NCBI RefSeq assembly: GCF_900110275.1
Contig: NZ_FODC01000005.1
Span: 587,957-651,956 of the forward strand
DNA from: Duganella sp. CF517
GTDB taxonomy: Bacteria; Pseudomonadota; Gammaproteobacteria; Burkholderiales; Burkholderiaceae_D
DNA: 64,000 nucleotides
Reading direction: 5' to 3'
The position numbers and the translations under genes were made by a program. This document shows, one piece after another, positions 29,060 through 37,709 of this stretch. The first letter of the stretch is position 1, and every line of letters begins with the position of its first letter. The notes beneath the pieces are model-generated. The model did not search any database. It was given only the letters and a program-made list of their open reading frames with translations, and had not been told where the DNA came from.

Positions 29060-32000
29060 TCACTGACGCACCGCCGACGGCGCCACGGTGAAGCTGTAGC
29101 TGGCCGGCTGCAACTTGACGCGGTACTTGGCGTGCGCCCGGCCGTCCAGGCTCCAGCCGGTATCGCCGCCGACGCCGGCCTGCGCCAGGTCGATCAACAG
29201 CGAACCGTCGCCATGCGGCGCGATCTCCGAGCTTTTCCACGTCCCGCGCGGACGCAGGTACAAGTCCTCGTACGGGAAGGCCAGCGCGTTGACCGACAAC
29301 GGCGCCGCGCCCCGGACCGTGATGCCGGCGCCGCGCGCGTCGAACAGCGACAGCCAGCGGACGTCGGTCTTGTTGCCGCTTTCCTGCGGACGGCTGTAAT
29401 CATAATACTGGTCGGCCACCTTGCCGCTGTAGCGGCCGATGGCGTAGCCGGTGCTGCGGTCGGCGTACGATTCCTGCGGACCGCGGCCATACCAGCGCAC
29501 GCCGTCGAGCGAATTGTCGTTGTCGAAGCGCAGGCCGAGGCGCAGCGGATCGGGCAGGTCGTCGCGCAGCGGCGTGAACGTCGAGGCCACGCCCAGCACG
29601 CCGTCGGCGTTCAGCGTGTAGACCGTTTCCCAGTGCGCCGCCCCGGCGCCAAAGCTGTACAGCACCTTGACGCTGTTGGCGCCCGCCTCCACCGCGCGGA
29701 CATTGCGCTGCTCGGTGAAGGTTTTCCAGACCTTGTGCGTCTTCTCGACGCCGGTGCCCTCGTCGTTGTCGTTGAGGCCGCGCCAGAAGTTCGGCGTGCC
29801 GCCCTTGAGCAGGATCTTGCCGTCGACGATGTAGTTGATCAAGCCGGTCTTGGCATCCATCCGCAGCGACGCCTTGCCGGCCTCGATGCGGACGTCGTCG
29901 CCGTTGCGGGAAGGCTTGACCATCCGCGTCGCCTTGGCCACCTTCGGCGCCGGCGCCAGCACGAACTGCGACCAGCCGACCACGCTGCCGGCGGCCACGC
30001 CCATGGTGGACGCGTCCTTGGCCTTGGCGCGCAGCGTCAGCACCTGCTCGCCGCCGCCATTGCCGATCCGGGGCAGGCGCAGCGGCACCTCGCGCCTGCC
30101 GGCGGCGGCCACGGCCGGCACCTTCAACACACCCTTGGCCGCCTCGACGCCGTCGTTGGTCAGCACCCAGTCGAAATCGAGGCCGGAGGTGTCCCTGAAG
30201 TCGTAGCGGTTGACCACGGTGATGCTGCCGGCGCCGGGCTTGCCCTCGAACACCAGCGGCGAATACACCTTCTGCACCTCGTAGTACTCGGGATCGGGCG
30301 TGCGGTCGGCGCGCAGCACGCCGTCGCCGACCACGCTGTTGTCGCCGTTTTTGGGGTTGACGTCGAAGCCGGAGGCCCAGAAGCGGCGGCCCTTGTCATC
30401 GTCCATGTAGACGGTCTGGTCGACCCAGTCCCAGATGAAGCCGCCCTGCAGCTTCTTGTTGGCGCGGATGACTTGCCAGTAGTCCTCGAAATTGCCCAGC
30501 GAATTGCCCATCGCGTGCGCGTATTCGCACTGGATCATCGGCTGCTTGTAGCGCGGATCGGCCGCATAGTCGGCCATCTTCTCGATATCGTCGTACATCG
30601 GCGCGTAGATGTCCGTGTACGTGTTGGGCAGGTGCTCCTCGCCGATGGTGCCGTGGCCCAGATAGCTGATCAGGCGGGTCGGGTCGTTGTCGCGTATCCA
30701 CTGCGCCGCGTTGTCGAAGTTGGGGCCGGTGCCGGCTTCGTTGCCCAGCGACCAGAAGATGATCGACGGATGGTTCCTGTCGCGCTGGACCATGCGCGAG
30801 ACGCGGTCCAGGTGCGCCGCCTTCCAGTGCGGCTTGTAGCCGAGCTGGATCTTTTCGCGCTCCTCCGGCCGGCCCTTTTCCAGCGCCTGGTCGCCGGCCT
30901 GCATGTAGCCGTGCGATTCGATGTTGGCCTCGTCCATGACGTACAGGCCGTATTCGTCGGTCAGGTCGTACCAGCGCGGATCGTTCGGATAATGCGAGGT
31001 GCGCACGGCGTTGACGTTGGCCCGCTTCATCATCTCGATGTCCTTGCGCATCAGGTCCATCGACATCACGCGGTAGGTGACCGGATCGTGCTCGTGGCGG
31101 TTGGTACCCTTGATCATCACGCGCTTGCCGTTTACGCGAACCTCGCGCACTTCCCCGCCGGCCACCTCCACCGTGCGGAAGCCGATCCGGCGCGCCGTCG
31201 CCGACAGCAGCTTGCCGTCGGCGTCCTTGTACTCGACCACCATGCGGTACAGGTTGGGCGTCTCGGCCGACCAGGGCTTGACGTTGCGGATCACGCCGTC
31301 CAGCGCCAGCTTGTCGCCCCGCACCCGGCCGGCGGTGCTCAGCACCGCCTTGTCGCCGTCGTACACCGTGACGGCGATTTCGCCGGACGATGGCGCGCCG
31401 GCCAGTTCGGCGTTCAGCGCGAACAGGCCGTCCTTGTAGGTCTTTTTGTCGAGCAGCGCGGTGACCGTGTAGTCGCGCAGGCGCGACTTCGGCTCGGCGT
31501 AGACATACACGCTGCGCTCGATGCCGGACAGGCGCCAGAAGTCCTGGTCTTCCAGATACGAGGCGTCGGCCCAGCGGTAGACCTCGATCGCGATGCTGTT
31601 CTTGCCCGGTTTGACGTATTTGCTCAGATTAAATTCCGACGGCAGCTTGGAATCCTCCGAATAGCCGACCTTCTCGCCGTTGACCCAGATGTAGTAGGCC
31701 GCGCCGGCGGCGCCGATGTGCAGGAAGACATCGCGCCCGTCCCAGTCGGCGGGCACGACGAAGTCGCGGCGGTAGGAGCCGACCTCGTTGAGCGCGGGCG
31801 GAATAAACGGCTCGGCCATCGGGAACGGATAATCGATGTTGGTGAAGATCGGCTTGCCGAAGCCCTGCGCCTGGATCATGCCGGGCACCTGGATCGTCTT
31901 CCAGCCGGCGAGGTCGAAGCCGTCGCGGTAGAAGTCCTTGGGACGGGTTTCCGGCCGCTCCGAGTACGCGAACGACCAGGTGCCGTCGAGCGACAGATAG

Positions 32001-32233
32001 TATTTGGACGCGGCCGGGTCGGCGGCGATCGCCTTGTCCGTGCTCTCGAAATTGAAAAAGGTCGCCTTCATCGGCTCGCGATTGACGGCAACCACTTCGG
32101 GCTGCTCCCACTCGGTCGGCGGCGCGGCGTGCGCGGTCCCCATGGATAGGCTGGCCAGCGCCAGCAGGCATGCGTGAACGGAAAGGCGCAGCGCCATCGG
32201 TTTTGCCATCGGTTTTGCCATCTGTTTTGCCAT
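29060..32233 (-). CDS. Exported beta-galactosidase, glycoside hydrolase family 2
   Basis: The protein has 1057 residues with a Sec signal peptide (hydrophobic core about 16-33, ending near 'GTAHA'), so it acts in the periplasm or outside. It has the full LacZ-type domain set. These are a jelly-roll sugar-binding domain, an Ig-like domain, a TIM barrel with acid/base Glu in 'WSLGNEAGTG' and nucleophile Glu in 'MIQCEYAHAMGNS', a second Ig-like domain and the C-terminal small-chain domain. The N-terminus repeats a 12-base unit, giving four in-frame ATGs (32233, 32221, 32209, 32197). I chose the first because AAGGAG lies 10 bases upstream. It follows the TonB receptor across a terminator-like hairpin. 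Confidence 0.93.
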   Translation of the reverse strand: MAKQMAKPMAKPMALRLSVHACLLALASLSMGTAHAAPPTEWEQPEVVAVNREPMKATFFNFESTDKAIAADPAASKYYLSLDGTWSFAYSERPETRPKDFYRDGFDLAGWKTIQVPGMIQAQGFGKPIFTNIDYPFPMAEPFIPPALNEVGSYRRDFVVPADWDGRDVFLHIGAAGAAYYIWVNGEKVGYSEDSKLPSEFNLSKYVKPGKNSIAIEVYRWADASYLEDQDFWRLSGIERSVYVYAEPKSRLRDYTVTALLDKKTYKDGLFALNAELAGAPSSGEIAVTVYDGDKAVLSTAGRVRGDKLALDGVIRNVKPWSAETPNLYRMVVEYKDADGKLLSATARRIGFRTVEVAGGEVREVRVNGKRVMIKGTNRHEHDPVTYRVMSMDLMRKDIEMMKRANVNAVRTSHYPNDPRWYDLTDEYGLYVMDEANIESHGYMQAGDQALEKGRPEEREKIQLGYKPHWKAAHLDRVSRMVQRDRNHPSIIFWSLGNEAGTGPNFDNAAQWIRDNDPTRLISYLGHGTIGEEHLPNTYTDIYAPMYDDIEKMADYAADPRYKQPMIQCEYAHAMGNSLGNFEDYWQVIRANKKLQGGFIWDWVDQTVYMDDDKGRRFWASGFDVNPKNGDNSVVGDGVLRADRTPDPEYYEVQKVYSPLVFEGKPGAGSITVVNRYDFRDTSGLDFDWVLTNDGVEAAKGVLKVPAVAAAGRREVPLRLPRIGNGGGEQVLTLRAKAKDASTMGVAAGSVVGWSQFVLAPAPKVAKATRMVKPSRNGDDVRIEAGKASLRMDAKTGLINYIVDGKILLKGGTPNFWRGLNDNDEGTGVEKTHKVWKTFTEQRNVRAVEAGANSVKVLYSFGAGAAHWETVYTLNADGVLGVASTFTPLRDDLPDPLRLGLRFDNDNSLDGVRWYGRGPQESYADRSTGYAIGRYSGKVADQYYDYSRPQESGNKTDVRWLSLFDARGAGITVRGAAPLSVNALAFPYEDLYLRPRGTWKSSEIAPHGDGSLLIDLAQAGVGGDTGWSLDGRAHAKYRVKLQPASYSFTVAPSAVRQ

Positions 32234-32271
32234 CTGTCTTTATCTCCTTTATTGTTTTTGTTCCAAAAACG

Positions 32272-32301
32272 AAAAAAGACGGAAGGTATGACCTTCCGTC
32301 T
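32272..32301 (-). terminator. Terminator-like hairpin between TonB receptor and beta-galactosidase
   Basis: An 11-bp perfect stem (AGACGGAAGGT at 32277-32287 with 32291-32301) with a 3-base loop is followed on the - strand by a T tract. It would reduce transcription of the beta-galactosidase relative to the receptor, or protect the upstream message. Confidence 0.8.
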
Positions 32302-32322
32302 TGTCCATGACAGCGCCCCGGT

Positions 32323-35283
32323 TTATTTACCGAATTTGTAGCGCAATGCCAGGCTGAAGGTCCGTCCATTGCCGTAGTGCTGGCGTTCCAGGCTGGTCTG
32401 ATACGTGCCCGGTTCGCCGACATAACGGTTGATTGCCTTGTCGAGTATATTCGACGCGTTCAACGACAAGGTAAACTCATCGGTGAGCTGGTAGTTTATC
32501 GAACCGTCGAGCACACCGTTGGAATCCATGTAGCGTGCTTCGATCGGGTTGGCCGACACGCCGAACAGGATCGCCTCCGAGCGCCAGGTGTAGACCAGCC
32601 GCGCCGACAGCTTGTTGTCCTCGTACAGGCCGGAAATGCTGTAGCTGTTCTTCGACTGCATCGGCTGCGGCGTGGCGACGATGCGCGGCGCCGACGCGGT
32701 GCCGAAGTTGACCGGGTTCGAGGTGTTGACGTGGGTGTAGGAACCGGCCACGCCGAAGTTTTTCCAGACGCCGCCGAAGGCGTCGAGGAAGTACTGGCCG
32801 CCGAGCTCGATGCCGCGCACATAGCCTTTTTCCGAATTGACCGACTTGGTCACCGAATACTGCCCGCCGCTGCAACCGTTGTCGGCCGAGCCGCTGTACG
32901 GCACGGCGGTGGCGACCGCCTGGCACTGCGTGATGCCGTTGAAGAAGCCGCTGATCTCCTTGTCGAAGATCGCCGCCGACACATAGTTCGACTTGCTGAA
33001 ATAGCGCTCCAGCGAGAAGTCGAAGCTGTTGGCCGTCTGCGGCCGCAGGTCCGGATTGCCGACGTTGCCGGTGCCGTTGACCGGATTGACGGTGATGCTC
33101 GGATTGAGTTGATCGAGGCCGGCGCGCGTCATGCCCTTGCCGTAGCCGAAGCGGGCCAGGAAATCCTGCGTGATGTAACCGGTCACGTTCAGCGACGGCA
33201 GCGCGTTGGTGTACGACGTCTCGCGGAAGATCTCCGGATAGCTGGCCGGCGTGGTCTGGTTGTTGATGGTGCGCGCGGTCGCCTTGCCCTTGGTGCGCAC
33301 CACGCGCACGCCGACGTTACCGGTGACGCGGTCGTCGAAGGCGGAGAATTCGCCCATCATGTAGCCGGCCAGCGTGTTCTCGCTGATCAGACGGCGGGCC
33401 TCGAGGTTCTCGACATAGTTGCCCTCCTGGCGGATGCCGGCGTTGGGGAACTGCGTGGCCACCTGGTTGCCGGTCAAGCGGTCCGGCGCATACACCAGGT
33501 AGCCGCCGGCATAACCGGCTTCGCCTTTCATGAAATTGGTCGGCGACTGCTCGACCTGGCCGACGGTGGCCACCGAAATGGCGTTCGAGCGGTTGGCGGC
33601 GAGCGCCGCGCCGTCGGTGGTCAGCGGCCGGCCGTTGAAGGTGAAGTTATTGAAGGTGCTTTCCTGGTGCGCGTAGCGGCCGCCAACCTTGACGCGGCGC
33701 AGGAAGCCGTCGCCGACGCTGTAGGCGGCGCCGAGAGCGCTGGCGTAGCCGCTGTCGTCGTACTTCACGTTGGTGCCGTTGTTATAGTCGCGATAGACGA
33801 AGTTGGCCGGATCGGTCAGGCTCGGACCGGCAAAGTTCAGCTGGTGCGGCGCGCCGTCGGCCACGCGGCTGGTGGACCAGCCCAGGCCGGGCGCCGAATC
33901 GAGGTTGACGGAGCGGTTGTCCTGCTTTTGCGTGGCCTTGACGTAGTTCACGTCCCATTTGAGCGACAGGTTCTCGGTCGGGTTCCAGTCCACGCCGCCG
34001 GCGGCGATCCATGTGGTGTAAGGGCGGCGCTCGTCGCCGCCGGTGGTGCTGACGCCGGAATTGAGGAAGGTGCCGCCGCGCAGGCGCTGGCCCACCAGGA
34101 CATTGTCGGCGCCGCCGTTGGCGTTGCGGTTGGCCAGCCCCTCGGTGAAGGCGAACGGCGTGGTCTGCAGGTTCTGCACATTGGCGCCGTCGACCGAGTT
34201 CAAGCCGCGATAGTTCTGGTGGTATTCGTAGAACGTGTAATTGAACTCGGTGAACACGCGCAGGGTGTTGTCGGCGCGGTAGTCGGCCGCCAGGTTCAAC
34301 CCCTTGCGCTCGCGCATGATGGTTTCCTGGAACACGTTGCTGGTCAGCGCGGGCGCGACCATCACATTGTTGACCTGCTCGGCCGTCAGCCCGCGCAGGT
34401 CGGGCGTGTTGGCGCCGACGGTCGCCGACGTCGGCAACGTGGGCACGCCGGTCAGGAAGTGGACGTCCGTGCGGCCCACATAGGCGGGATTGGCCTGGCC
34501 GCGGTTGTTGCCGGTGTTGGCCGCCGCCAGTGCCGCGTACTCGGCGCTGTCGGCGCGGATCGCGCGCTTGAGGTTGGCGCTGCCGTTGGCCGGGTTGTTG
34601 TCCGAGCGGCCGGTGCTCTTTTGATAGACGCCGGCCGCCATCAGGCCGAGCTTGGCGCCGCCCGACAGGTTCCAGCGGTTGGCCACCAGCCCGAACACTT
34701 CCGGCTCGGTTTCCCTGGCCAGGTCGTTGTACTTGCCGGCGACGCCCATCGACACCGTCAGTCCCTTGAAATCGCTCGGGTTGCGGGTGCGCACGTTGAC
34801 CAGGCCGCCGATGCCGCCCTCGATATGCTCGGCGCTCGGATTCTTGAACACGTCGACGCCGGCGATCATGGCCGGAATCGCGCCTTCCAGATTGTATTCG
34901 CGGCTGCCGGCGGTGAAGTAGGCGCGGCCGTTGACCTGCGAGGCGGTCTGCCCCGACAAGCCGCGGATCACCAGGCCGGAGCCGGTGCCGACCGGCGACG
35001 CGCCCTCGCCGCCATAGCGGTAGCCCTGCACGCCGGGCACGCGGGTCAGCGTATCGACGACATTGGGATCGGGCAGCTTGCCGATATCCTCGGCGGTGAT
35101 GGAATCGACGATCTCCATCGCATCGCGCTTGATGGCCAGGGAGGAACGGGCGCTGGCGCGCATACCGGTGACGACGACGACTTCGGGCTCCTGCGCCAGC
35201 GCGCAGGGCGCCACCAATAACCCTTGCGCTACGGCGAGCGCGAGCGCCGACACCTGTACCGCGACAGTGACTTGCTTGTTCAT
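32323..35283 (-). CDS. TonB-dependent outer-membrane receptor, carbohydrate-uptake type
   Basis: The protein has 986 residues. The signal peptide ends near 'LLVAPCALAQ' (about residue 31). A TonB box-like segment 'PEVVVVTGMRASARSSLAIK' follows, then the plug domain with 'VVDTLTRVPGVQGYRYGGEG', 'VIRGLSGQ' and 'HIEGGIGGLVNVRTRNP'. The remaining roughly 750 residues form the 22-strand barrel. The 'R-x-S...I-x-x-K-R' plug start is typical of the large receptors for plant or algal glycans in Xanthomonads and Caulobacter. With the adjacent beta-galactosidase, a galactose-containing oligosaccharide is the likely ligand (inference). GGAG precedes the ATG. Confidence 0.92.
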   Translation of the reverse strand: MNKQVTVAVQVSALALAVAQGLLVAPCALAQEPEVVVVTGMRASARSSLAIKRDAMEIVDSITAEDIGKLPDPNVVDTLTRVPGVQGYRYGGEGASPVGTGSGLVIRGLSGQTASQVNGRAYFTAGSREYNLEGAIPAMIAGVDVFKNPSAEHIEGGIGGLVNVRTRNPSDFKGLTVSMGVAGKYNDLARETEPEVFGLVANRWNLSGGAKLGLMAAGVYQKSTGRSDNNPANGSANLKRAIRADSAEYAALAAANTGNNRGQANPAYVGRTDVHFLTGVPTLPTSATVGANTPDLRGLTAEQVNNVMVAPALTSNVFQETIMRERKGLNLAADYRADNTLRVFTEFNYTFYEYHQNYRGLNSVDGANVQNLQTTPFAFTEGLANRNANGGADNVLVGQRLRGGTFLNSGVSTTGGDERRPYTTWIAAGGVDWNPTENLSLKWDVNYVKATQKQDNRSVNLDSAPGLGWSTSRVADGAPHQLNFAGPSLTDPANFVYRDYNNGTNVKYDDSGYASALGAAYSVGDGFLRRVKVGGRYAHQESTFNNFTFNGRPLTTDGAALAANRSNAISVATVGQVEQSPTNFMKGEAGYAGGYLVYAPDRLTGNQVATQFPNAGIRQEGNYVENLEARRLISENTLAGYMMGEFSAFDDRVTGNVGVRVVRTKGKATARTINNQTTPASYPEIFRETSYTNALPSLNVTGYITQDFLARFGYGKGMTRAGLDQLNPSITVNPVNGTGNVGNPDLRPQTANSFDFSLERYFSKSNYVSAAIFDKEISGFFNGITQCQAVATAVPYSGSADNGCSGGQYSVTKSVNSEKGYVRGIELGGQYFLDAFGGVWKNFGVAGSYTHVNTSNPVNFGTASAPRIVATPQPMQSKNSYSISGLYEDNKLSARLVYTWRSEAILFGVSANPIEARYMDSNGVLDGSINYQLTDEFTLSLNASNILDKAINRYVGEPGTYQTSLERQHYGNGRTFSLALRYKFGK

Positions 35284-35345
35284 TGAATGATCTCCGTTAT
35301 TGTTTTATACGGGCTTGGTGCCCGTTTTTAGAAACTCTGCCGACA

Positions 35346-35359
35346 TGATATCGATAACA
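35346..35359. promoter_or_regulatory. LacI-type operator, proximal copy
   Basis: TGATATCGATAACA differs from a perfect 14-bp palindrome at one position and matches the upstream copy at 13 of 14 bases. An even-spaced CG-centred palindrome of this form is typical of LacI/GalR operators. It is about 65 bases before the receptor start codon. Confidence 0.65.
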
Positions 35360-35424
35360 GGTTTCAGCCACATTGTACGACAGTTAAATACTTGCGGATC
35401 GGTATGTCTCTTTTTTCTAACAGT

Positions 35425-35454
35425 AAAAAAAACCGGCGGTCGTGAGGCCGCCGG
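35425..35454 (-). terminator. Intrinsic terminator of the M61 gene
   Basis: CCGGCGG (35433-35439) pairs with CCGCCGG (35448-35454), followed on the - strand by eight T residues. It separates M61 transcription from the TonB receptor unit. Confidence 0.7.
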
Positions 35455-35573
35455 CCAAGAGCGACGGGGATACAGCTCCACTGGAGACAAAGCGATATCC
35501 AGCGATGCCGCGACAAACACTGGGAAACAAGACCGGCGCAAGACCGGGCCGGCCCGGGGGCGTACCGACAACG

Positions 35574-35587
35574 TGTTATCGATAACA
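35574..35587. promoter_or_regulatory. LacI-type operator, distal copy
   Basis: TGTTATCGATAACA is a perfect 14-bp palindrome. It lies 228 bp upstream of the proximal copy, which would allow repression by DNA looping. Confidence 0.65.
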
Positions 35588-35659
35588 GTTCAGATCGTAG
35601 CACATCTTTTTTGCGACTTACATTATTTTCCGATTATTTTTTTCTTGCCCGGGAAGCGG

Positions 35660-37429
35660 TTACAACCGGCAATCGCTATCGGCGACGCCGGAGGCGCGCT
35701 GCCACTGCCACACCTGGACCCGCTCGCCGCGCGGCAAATAGGTGATGGGGAAGCGGCGGCCGTCGCGGGTGACGTTGAGCGTCAGCCTGGTGTCCTGCTC
35801 GCCCTGGATCTTGTCCATCGCCACCGCGTAGGTCACCACATCGCCGTCGCGCACGCCGGCCTTGGCCGCCGCGCCGCCGGCCTGCAGGCCGCGTATCGTT
35901 TTGACGTCGCCCACCAGCGAGGCCGGATCGAAACCCAGCTCGAAGCGGCGCACCTTTTGGGTGGTGCGCTTGAAGCACGGCCCGAAGTCGTCGGACTCCG
36001 GCACGATCACCTCGCCGGCCAGCATCGCCTCGTGCAGCGCCGTGCCCGCCGGCCCCAGTTCGCGCGCCAGCAGTTGCGGCCACAACGCGGCCATGTCGGC
36101 GGGCTTGGCGTCGGGCTTGGCGTCGGATTTTGCGTCGGACGTCGCGCCACGGCGCCTGTTCATCTCCAGCACCAGATCGTCGAGCGAGCGCTTGCCGTTG
36201 GAAGCCTTGCGGATGCGCGCGTCGACGACGGCGAAGTACATCGCGCCGCGATCGTACGGCAAGGTGCGGATGCGCGTGTCCTCCCAAAAGCGCGGCATGA
36301 TCTCGGCGTCCCGCGTGGTGTTGAGGGCGTCGGAATAATAGCGCGCGGCGGTGTGGTTCAGGTCGTCCAGAAACTGCTTCGCCGTGATCAGCCCGGCGCG
36401 AAACGGCGCCAGCGCCTGGTAGTGCACGGCGATGCCCTCGTCGTACCAGGGCGCGTCCACGCCCTCGGTCCAGGTGTGCGCCATTTCGTGCGACAAGGTG
36501 ATCTTCAGGTCGTCGGTCGAGATACCCTTGCCGTGCGTGATCAGGAAGGACTGCGTCAGCGCCGTGCCGCCGCCGGCGTTGATCGGGTTATAGCGCAGGA
36601 ACACGCGGTAAGGCGGCGCCTGTTTGCCGTCGCCGAAAAAGCCGTTCATCCACTGATGCAGCTTGCCGGCCCATTCCATCAGCGGCGCCGGATCGGTGGC
36701 CGGCGCACCCAGCCAGGCGGACGAGAAGCCATGCGGCGCCACCGCGGCCGGCACGCGCGTCATCGGACCGGCCATGAAGATGGTCGACCACAGCCGCGAC
36801 GGCGCCCCGTTCGGCAGGTTCAGATCGCCCTCGCCGAAGCTCGACGTGGCGGTTGCGCCCTCGCCCAGCTTGGACAGGTCCCACCGCAGCGACAGCGGAT
36901 AATTTTTGTCGCCCCCGGGCAGCAGCAGGAACACATTGCCGACGCCGGAAAAGCCGCCGCCCTCGGTGCGCAAGCTGTACGGCGGCGCCGCGCCACGGGC
37001 CGGCGGCCGGTTGTCGATCGGCGCCTGGTAATGGATCACCAGATCGCCCTGCACCTCGCGCGTGGACGACCAGTGGCGCACCGGACCATCCGGTCCCTTG
37101 ACATCGCGGGCGGCGAGCGGCACCTCGCCGAAGCCATCGCGCACCACGAGATCCTTCAGCGTCAGCGCGACCGTCTCGACATTGGCCACCACGCGCGGCA
37201 ACTTAAACAGCGGCACGCCGACGGCGGCCTGGACGTCCGGTATCGTCATCGTCACGTCGACCACGCCGCTGCCGGCATCGATGTCGTCGGTCTGTTTGAG
37301 CGGCCCCGGCTGAAGCGTCAGCACCAGCGGCTTGGGCAGAGGCGCCTGCGCCCGCGCGGCGGCGCCAACGGCCAGCGCGGCCAACAACAGGAAAGCGGCA
37401 ACGCGACGCGCGACGACATCTGCGAACAT
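35660..37429 (-). CDS. M61-like metallopeptidase with PDZ domain, exported
   Basis: The protein has 589 residues from the ATG at 37429, behind a GGAGC ribosome site. An open frame continues to 38176 but there it is only antisense to comM. The signal peptide ends near 'AARAQA' (about residue 29). An N-terminal beta domain precedes the zinc motif in 'LSHEMAHTWTEG', with 'WYDEGIAVHYQ' supplying the third ligand, as in glycyl aminopeptidases and relatives. A PDZ-like domain near the C-terminus contains 'TIRGLQAGGAAAKAGVRDGD'. It is a periplasmic peptidase of unknown substrate. It has its own terminator before the TonB receptor. Confidence 0.82.
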   Translation of the reverse strand: MFADVVARRVAAFLLLAALAVGAAARAQAPLPKPLVLTLQPGPLKQTDDIDAGSGVVDVTMTIPDVQAAVGVPLFKLPRVVANVETVALTLKDLVVRDGFGEVPLAARDVKGPDGPVRHWSSTREVQGDLVIHYQAPIDNRPPARGAAPPYSLRTEGGGFSGVGNVFLLLPGGDKNYPLSLRWDLSKLGEGATATSSFGEGDLNLPNGAPSRLWSTIFMAGPMTRVPAAVAPHGFSSAWLGAPATDPAPLMEWAGKLHQWMNGFFGDGKQAPPYRVFLRYNPINAGGGTALTQSFLITHGKGISTDDLKITLSHEMAHTWTEGVDAPWYDEGIAVHYQALAPFRAGLITAKQFLDDLNHTAARYYSDALNTTRDAEIMPRFWEDTRIRTLPYDRGAMYFAVVDARIRKASNGKRSLDDLVLEMNRRRGATSDAKSDAKPDAKPADMAALWPQLLARELGPAGTALHEAMLAGEVIVPESDDFGPCFKRTTQKVRRFELGFDPASLVGDVKTIRGLQAGGAAAKAGVRDGDVVTYAVAMDKIQGEQDTRLTLNVTRDGRRFPITYLPRGERVQVWQWQRASGVADSDCRL

Positions 37430-37510
37430 GGGTGCTCCGAAATGGCTGGGGTAGGCTACGACTTTACCACCCGTCAACATTTCGCCGCGCAACGTACAGC
37501 CCCAACCTTC

Positions 37511-37603
37511 GGGGTCAGTGCCGACATTCGGACATTGGGGAACTTCTAATAACCAAAAAAGTTCCGATTTTTCGCCATTTGTCCGAATGTCGGCACTGAC
37601 CCC
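37511..37603. repeat. Perfect 23-bp REP-like inverted repeat
   Basis: The arm at 37511-37533 (begins GGGGTCAGTGCCGACATT) is perfectly complementary to 37581-37603. The 47-base loop contains its own 7-bp stem (GGAACTT at 37539-37545 with 37559-37565). It lies in the 280-base gap between divergent genes, the M61 peptidase and comM. The GGGGTCAG terminus is shared with the element at 7036-7179. It looks like a mobile REP/BIME-type palindrome moved by a RAYT transposase encoded elsewhere. Confidence 0.85.
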
Positions 37604-37709
37604 GGGGTGGAGGGGGCGTCCAATGCGCGCGCGTCTGCTCACCCGCAAACCGTTCCGCGCGCGGCTTCCTATACTGGTTTGATCCGCGCCACCAGCCCTG
37701 GGGAAACCG

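Larger units (their letters stand above)
35284..35659 (-). promoter_or_regulatory. Regulatory region upstream of the TonB receptor
   Basis: This 376-base stretch has no credible gene. On the - strand it contains, in order, an upstream palindrome (35574-35587), a terminator for the M61 gene (35425-35454), a second palindrome (35346-35359) and the receptor ribosome site. The receptor promoter should lie downstream of the terminator, next to the second palindrome. Confidence 0.6.

Noticed and set aside
27824..32149. A 1441-codon + strand frame across the LacI and beta-galactosidase genes
   Set aside because: Shadow frame: composition is RR/HH/AVG-rich with no domain, opposite well-supported CDSs.
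32377..35220. A 947-codon + strand frame opposite the TonB receptor
   Set aside because: Shadow of the receptor's codon periodicity, no ribosome site or recognisable fold.
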